DNA of 64,000 bases, from NCBI GenBank assembly GCA_030686995.1, contig CM060687.1, positions 169,804,090 to 169,868,089 of the forward strand, given 5' to 3'. Made by a program: the position numbers and the translations under genes. The stretch is from Artemisia argyi. Its lineage: Eukaryota > Streptophyta > Magnoliopsida > Asterales > Asteraceae. Below are positions 58,088-64,000 of this stretch, piece by piece (position 1 is the stretch's first letter; each line of letters opens with the position of its first letter). Under the pieces are notes generated by a model that saw nothing but the letters and a program-made list of their open reading frames with translations, searched no databases and was not told the DNA's origin.

Positions 58088-61000
58088 TGTGACAACTGGC
58101 AAAATAGGGAGCCGTTTTATAAAACCCGCATTACATCTATATAATAAACATGGAATTTCTGAAAATTTATTGTAACGAGATATTTTACAAACGTTGGTAC
58201 TTGATTTTAATCGTACGATGTTTATGGGAATTAGTTATTTAATTATGGTTTGATTTGTTTCGGACATGATGAATTATTATATTTTGAGATCGTTATTGTT
58301 GGCACTACCTTGACTTCGGCACTAGGTTGACCTAACAATTTATTTATATTTTTACGGAATTCGGATGTTTTATTATTTTGAAACGGATTCGGTTGGAAAA
58401 GTGGATCGGTTATTAAAGGTTTCGGGTTTGGCCCGTGTGTTTACTCGGGGCTACCTAGCCCACTACACACTCCATATTATCACTAATAATTATTAAAACA
58501 AAATTATTTTTTTTAAAAATCGTCCTTGTGGTCCGGTTTTAACCAACACCCCACACCACACACACACAAAAACATACAAACACCATCTCTCTCTCTCCTT
58601 CATCCTCACATCTTACCATCTCAAAACCCTAGCACCCTTGAGCCGCCGCCGCCACAGTCGCTCCACCGCCTCACCCACGACTACACCACCACCACCAAAC
58701 TATTCCCCATCTCATTTCCTTTTCGATCCACTACTACACGCGCTCAAATACCCCCTCAAACCATCACGTTAAATCACCAAAGTCATCATCCTTTTATTGT
58801 TTGGAGGTTACCAAGTTGTTTTCTTGAGGAATCGGAGGTGAGACGAGTTCCTACTCGTGTTTCTTGGCGAAAACGTGACCATTGGGTCACGAATTTAAAG
58901 ATACTCGTTTTGTTTATGGGTTACCACATGAAATATTAGTGGGTTTTTGATAGAACAAGATCTAAAACGCGTTTGGTATCCGGGTGGATTGTTTTGGGGT
59001 TCGAATTCGAGGAAGGATTCTTGTTTGATGATTTTCTTGGTTGGTTTTGTGCTCGGTTTGAGCATAACCGAGACCCTCGAGGTCTCGGGGTCGGTTGTTA
59101 TGGCTTGTTTTGTCGAGCCGAGACCCAAAGGGGTCCTCCCCGAGTCATATTGTTGTTGTTGTCGAGATACCAAGACCCTAGGGGGTCCTCGTTGACATTA
59201 TTGTTGTTGTGGTTTGGTTTTGGCCGACGACCCTAATGGTCCGTTTGGTTTGGCATGGCTCGATGAGAGCTAGACCGTGACCTCCCTTGGGTCCGGTCGA
59301 ACGAGTGGTTGTTTTCCTTTTTATTTTGGACCTTATGGTCGTGTGGTATTTGGCCGAACACCCCACTAGGGGCTGTTTTGGTTCGAGCAAGCTCAAAGAG
59401 CTAGCCGAGACTCTTTAGTCTCGGGTGTGGCTCCGTTTTATGTCTTGAACTTATAAGTGACCCGGGTTGACTTGGTAACTCAACCCGTTGCATTTTTGGT
59501 TTCGGACAATATATGTTACTTGATATTATTTATGTTTGTTGTGATTGTATTATGGGCATTTGGGTATTATTTGGACGCGTTGCGGTATCTTGTGATTATG
59601 AGTATATTTGGAGTTGTGTTGACGAAAGTGGATTGGGGACCGATTGTGAGACGGTCATTAGATGATGGAGATAGGATTAGTCGGGTGCCGTAGTCGGACC
59701 CTCATGTTGTAGCACGTGGATTTGAGATTGGTTGGACGGAGTTATTATATTTATTATTGCGACTTGATTATATTGTTTGGACTTGGACTATGAGCCGAGG
59801 GTCATGACTCGGACATTTGGACCAAATTCTATGACTCGATAAATCTTTAAAGGTTGATATTAAAAATAAAACTCGTAATAATATTATTAAGAATATAATC
59901 GTTTATATACGTATATAGACGTGTTAAACGTACATATATATATATAAATGCGTATATTAATAATAAAACGATCACGAGTGAACGGATAATAATAAAGCGA
60001 TAGTTATTACACTACGATAATGGTGCAATAAATATCGGGATATTATTATAACTAATAACCATATATATATATAATGACGAACTTTACGTCGAATAACTAA
60101 CAACTAAAAACGTGACTTTAATTATAAACTAGAAACTTATCGAGTTATACGAATTTTTGGGTCTTTAAAGTCCAAGTGGGCCTTATATTGTGACTTCGTG
60201 TTGTCACGGATATATGACGGTTAATATAAACATTTTATATATCGAATGACTTATTCTAGATCGAGTGATTTGACGATATAAAATGGATATATTAATGGGC
60301 ATCGTATCCCACGACGCCCATAGGATGTGGTATATATTTTAGGGCAATGAATTACTATATGTCTCGTGGAATTTTGGCCGATTCGACAATATATATAGGG
60401 AATTCATTGGGCTACGACATATATCAAATAGAAATTTATGTGCAAGGTGTTTAGATTGGGTATAATTGTGGAACAATATATTACGTAAATAAATATGGGA
60501 GGTTATCAAATCGACGGATTTGATAAGCTTCGATAATTATTTAAATAATATATTGGGCTAACGTTAGACCTGTAGCTGTCTTATTATCGTTCTTTGTTGT
60601 GGCTTTTTGGTTTGTGCTGTGTCGACCCTACACCCGTATGGATACCAAACGTCGAATTTCAAATGAATATGAAGTAAACTCGAGAAATGGATAATTTTGG
60701 AAAGTAAAATGAATTACGTTCGGGAATGGGAATATTTAATTTTGAGGAAATGATTTCTGAACGGGTTTAATATTGTTAGGAAGTGCCGAGTCAGTAGTCG
60801 CCGTTACGTGAGTTGCTTGAGATTACTTACGTCTCTCTTCTATCATTTCTTTTGAGGATTTCCGGACTTGAGGTGAGTCATAGCCCCACTTTTACTCTTG
60901 AACTTTGTTTTCAATACTTGGGGTGAGAAACGTGCAAATGTTTTATGTGGACTATTATCGCTTTTTGATTTCAAAACTTGCTATGCTTATAGAACTAGGT

Positions 61001-61772
61001 AGAGCGAGGCCTAGACTAGATCTAGGTAAGCTATTTGATTTGGTTATTGAGCGAGGCCTAGTCCCCGAACTAGGTAAGCTATTTGATTTGGTTATAGAGC
61101 GAGGCCTAGCCTAGAGCTAGGTAAGCTAAACAACGAGGCCTAGACTAGATCTAGGTAAGTTGAACATGTCGTATCCTTACGAATGTTGGGTATGTCGTAT
61201 CCTTACGCATACATATTGAGCGAGGCCTAGACTAGATCTAGGTAAGCTATTGGATTGATTATAGAGCGAGGCCTAGACTTGAGCTAGGTAAGCTATTGAT
61301 TGGATTGATTTGAGCTATAGCGTGCACCTATAGGGAGGATTTGATTTGGTTGGATTTATTTTGGTTGGATGATTGAGCCCTAGTCTAGCTAGCAAGCGTT
61401 TTGTGTACATGTCCACTATATTGAATTAAGAACCTAAACCTATGATCTCACCAGCGAAAGCTGACTTTTAGCATGTTTTCTCAGGTAATTAAGTGATGCT
61501 CTGCGGATGCTTGGGATTGGAGGCTTGGCATTTGGCACCGGTTGTGGATCTATATTTCTAAAACTCTGATAACTATTGTGGACCTATATTTGTTTCTTTT
61601 GGGCCTGACTTTGGATGTTTTGGGATAATGTAAACTTTAAAACCCCGCGTGGTTGTATTTTATCTTGTTTACTTTATCTCGTTCTTTTATGTCTTGTGTT
61701 TGGATACCAATCCCCGTAACACCCCGAAAGCTTGTTGAGTCTTCCGCTGTACCAAATTTTGGGGGTGTTACA
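58088..61772 (+). repeat. Element C 3' LTR (3685 bp)
   Basis: Near-identical to 47745-51434. Differences seen include A/C near 59518, C/T near 59665, shortened (TA)n near 59937, A/C near 60097, C/T near 60423, C/T near 61404 and C/T near 61474. Confidence 0.95.
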
Positions 61773-62521
61773 TTCACAGAGATCTTAAAGCTAGCAATAT
61801 TCTACTAGATGTGGATATAAACCCAAAAATATCAGACTTTGGGATAGCTAGAAGCTTTGGAGGAAATGAAACTCAAGCTAACACCGAGAGAGTTGTTGGT
61901 ACCTAGTAAGATACAACATTCTGGTTTATCTTCATTCACTTTTTGTTAAGTTCGTTATTTAAGACTTGTAAACATTATTCTATATATAGCGGTTACATGT
62001 CACCAGAGTATGCGCTAGATGGTCTTTTCTCCATAAAGTCAGATGTTTTCAGCTTTGGTGTATTAGTGCTGGAGATTGTGAGTGGGAAGAGAAACAGGGG
62101 ATTTGTTCATTCTGAGCATAGCAATAATCTTATTGGACATGTAAGTTGCTTGATTTTCAAATTTATCCGGCATGACACTCTAATGCCTAATAATTAATTC
62201 CGCATTTATATTTAGGCATGGAGGATGCATAGTGAAGGAAAGTCAATGGAACTCCTGGATTCAAGTTTTGCTGAGGCAAGCAATCCATCGGAAGTTTTAA
62301 GATCGATAGAAGTTGGCTTATTATGTGTACAACAAAGTCCAGAAGACAGGCCAAACATGTTTACGGTGGTTTTCATGTTAGGCAATGAAGGTGCATTGCC
62401 AAAACCTAAATAGCCAGCATTTTTCACAGATAGGAACTTACGTGGTACTGGTTTCTCTTCAACCTCTTATCCAACAAGTTCAAGCAATGACTTAACCTTA
62501 TCAGGGATAGTTGCCCGATAG

Positions 62522-63164
62522 AAAGCACTTATGATACTTCCATTATAGCGTGTTTGTGTTCCTTTTCTTCTTACCTTCATGTACAAGCTTGTATATATGT
62601 CTGTTCCAAACTTTTACGTAGCACATAAGATTAAATTTCCATATAATCTTTTGCAAAAGCCAATAAAAAATAAGTTAAAAGGGACATCATATCATATATA
62701 GTAATAAATCGAAGTTACTTTTAAGTTACCTAGCTCGTTTATAGTGGGATAATGTGACATTTATTCACTAGATAATCAATTTCACCTACCAATCCCTGCT
62801 GTGTCCCTGAGAAAAAGGGGGACTTAATTGCTACCATACAAAGAATTATGCAGGACGTTGTGACGGAGTCAGAATTTGTAATTAACGGGGCGTCAAACAT
62901 GTTAAGCACTTAAAAAGTTAAGAGGACAATAAACATGGACTAATCTCATACAGTATTAGTAATTGAATGGAATTTACCAAAATAAGAAACAACTACTGCT
63001 AAAATGTCAAGAGATTCACAGTTAAATGTAATTTGGTCCCAGATTAAATGTCAACCTTTCTCTTTTGATTTATCCCAAAACGTTTTTCAAAAAAAAGAGA
63101 ATAGAAGACAGTTGCTAGTCCATGACTAGAACAATACTTAAATCCTACCGGAGTGAGGTAACTT
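62522..63164. other. Receptor kinase 3' flank
   Basis: Likely 3' untranslated sequence for the first 150 bases, then AT-rich intergenic sequence with no recognised gene. Confidence 0.4.
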
Positions 63165-64000
63165 GTCTACAAAAACCATGTATGGCGTTAAATGTTCAGT
63201 ACATGGAATAAGGTCATTCGAAATAATGATTAAGAAAAAAATAAAACTTTGACTTGCAAATTATAGCATAAACATGTTGTTTACAAACTTAAACTACCAT
63301 CTTCTTATGGCATATAGTTCAGACTATAATTCTGTGAAGCAAGTAAAACCACAAAAAATGCCTAGTTCTGGACTCATCTGGCTCGGTTGTTTAGCCTGAT
63401 TTTTTTGGTTGATTATGCTCGGGTAACTTGAGGACATCTTCTTTCAGTAAAGGGTGCAATTCTTTCTTTTCTAACTAATTAAGCACCTTATGATCGGTGG
63501 TTTCCAAGTATGCACATACTACAATGTCGGGTAGTGTTGTGAATATATACGCGACATGACCTAGGGTTTCTTTTATGTGCTCTTCGTCCAATAACAAGTA
63601 GACACGTTTGTCTCGGGCATGTCGGGTATATATTTACATGAGATGCTTGGGTAGAATTGTAAAGGTGGAAAAAGGTTGGGCTCTGCAAGACACAGAGGTT
63701 TGGACAGGGGTAGTACAGTAATTTTCGTAGACATATACTAACACCTTTATAAAAAAAGAAGACATATATTAGTTCATCACTAATTTAGTATTAAGCATGG
63801 AACCTATCTACAAAAAGCCATGAATAACATTCAATGTTGATTACATGAAATAAGTTCACATATTGTAAATTAATGATAAACGACAAAACTTTGACTTGAA
63901 AATTATAGCATAACCATGTCGATTACAAAATTAAACCAACCATCTTGTTATGGCACCTAGTTCAGACTATAACTTTGTGAAGCAAGCAGAACCGCAATAT
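63165..64000 (+). repeat. Degenerate direct duplication of about 190 bp
   Basis: 63165-63350 and 63806-64000 share, in the same order, CTACAAAAA.CCATG, TACATG.AATAAG, AACTTTGACTTG.AAATTATAGCATAA, CATCTT.TTATGGCA and TAGTTCAGACTATAA. The offset is about 640 bp. The second copy runs off the window. It could be a decayed LTR pair or a repeated non-coding unit. The 66-codon minus frame at 63488-63688 lies between the copies and is not credible. Confidence 0.65.

Larger units (their letters stand above)
47745..61772 (+). mobile_element. Element C: Tekay/Del chromovirus (Ty3/gypsy), 14.0 kb
   Basis: LTRs at 47745-51434 (3690 bp) and 58088-61772 (3685 bp) start TGTGACAACTGG and end GGGGGTGTTACA. 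Perfect TTCAC duplications flank it (47740-47744 and 61773-61777). The TGGTATCAGAGC primer site lies at 51438-51449 and a purine-rich GAGGCTGGGAGGATG tract precedes the 3' LTR. It carries an extra ORF (51853-52983) and a gag-pol with chromodomain-like end (53342-58035). About six substitutions and a few small indels separate the LTRs, so insertion is recent. Confidence 0.95.
45241..62521 (+). pseudogene. G-type lectin S-receptor-like serine/threonine kinase, disrupted by element C
   Basis: A plasma-membrane receptor kinase of the SRK/SD1 type. Exon 1 (45241 to about 46571) has a signal-peptide-like start (MKSLKGLILMEE, then hydrophobic FLLVFSLHM), a B-lectin domain (VWVANRDYPLTN), an S-locus glycoprotein domain (GPWNGEGFSGG), an EGF-like segment (CGPYGSCN) and a PAN domain (CLQNCTCMAYA). 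Later exons: 46669-46824 (membrane span, IILIGVFLAVFVISL), 46976-47115 ([10 protein letters not shown]), 47337-47547 (catalytic lysine in IAVKRLSK), 47635-47744 joined to 61778-61905 (RIIH / [14 protein letters not shown]), 61990-62140 ([11 protein letters not shown]) and 62216-62521. Damage: a scrambled, frameshifting segment in exon 1 (45713-45847), element C within the HRD loop, and TAG at 62411-62413, 36 codons before the likely original stop. Ligand unknown. Confidence 0.9.

Noticed and set aside
61891..61908. Premature TAG at the end of kinase exon 61778-61905 (GGTACCTAG)
   Set aside because: Splicing at the GTAAG after ACCTA and the acceptor at 61989 restores GTYGYMSPEY, so the TAG is intronic at its G.

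Overview
This is a plant nuclear window, from a large transposon-rich eudicot genome. The protease-like retroelement protein near the left end and the style of the Ty3/gypsy long terminal repeats (LTRs) suggest the daisy family (Asteraceae), but that placement is recall and only moderately sure. Almost all of the window is mobile DNA. Only two host loci are visible, and both are broken: a PUF6/APUM24-type Pumilio gene relic on the minus strand (exons at 4548-5589 and 43831-43915) and a G-type lectin S-receptor-like kinase on the plus strand (exons from 45241 to 62521).

Layout. 1-3589: an Athila/Tat-like, non-autonomous LTR retroelement on the minus strand (LTR, tRNA-Asp primer site, one broken protease-like ORF, 3' signature). 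3590-4239: 3' end of a neighbouring related element and a possible LTR relic. 4548-5589: four in-phase exons of the Pumilio gene, with a tRNA-derived SINE in one intron. 5634-43707: element A, a Gag-only gypsy-like element inside a Pumilio intron. Its 5' LTR is split by a 20.3 kb CACTA (En/Spm) transposon (5947-26226). Its Gag ORF is split by element B, a Reina-like chromovirus (26417-41021), whose own gag is split by element D, a 9.2 kb LARD with 3395 bp LTRs (27165-36366). Every junction carries a readable target-site duplication. 44489-45229: five copies of a 154 bp tandem repeat just upstream of the receptor kinase. 45241-62521: the kinase gene, whose catalytic-loop exon is split by element C, a 14 kb Tekay/Del chromovirus (47745-61772). 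62522-64000: 3' flank with a degenerate direct duplication.

The CACTA element holds both genes expected of an autonomous copy, a TNPA-like gene on the minus strand (7470-10387) and a TNP2/TNPD transposase on the plus strand (21293-24782). Both carry nonsense or frameshift lesions. Between them lie about 36 copies of a 143 bp satellite arranged in higher-order blocks, a 1.2 kb (CCA)n tract, a small unknown ORF, two solo LTRs with perfect target duplications and a truncated poly(A) retro-insertion.

The nesting order agrees with LTR divergence read by eye: A about 6 differences in 313 bp, B 2 in 327 bp, D none noticed in 3395 bp. Element C is also young, with about six substitutions in 3.69 kb. 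The most unusual observations are a possible two-part tRNA-Asp complementarity in the Athila-like LTR, the higher-order satellite inside a DNA transposon, the Gag-plus-unknown ORF of element A, and templated-looking scrambling in exon 1 of the receptor kinase.
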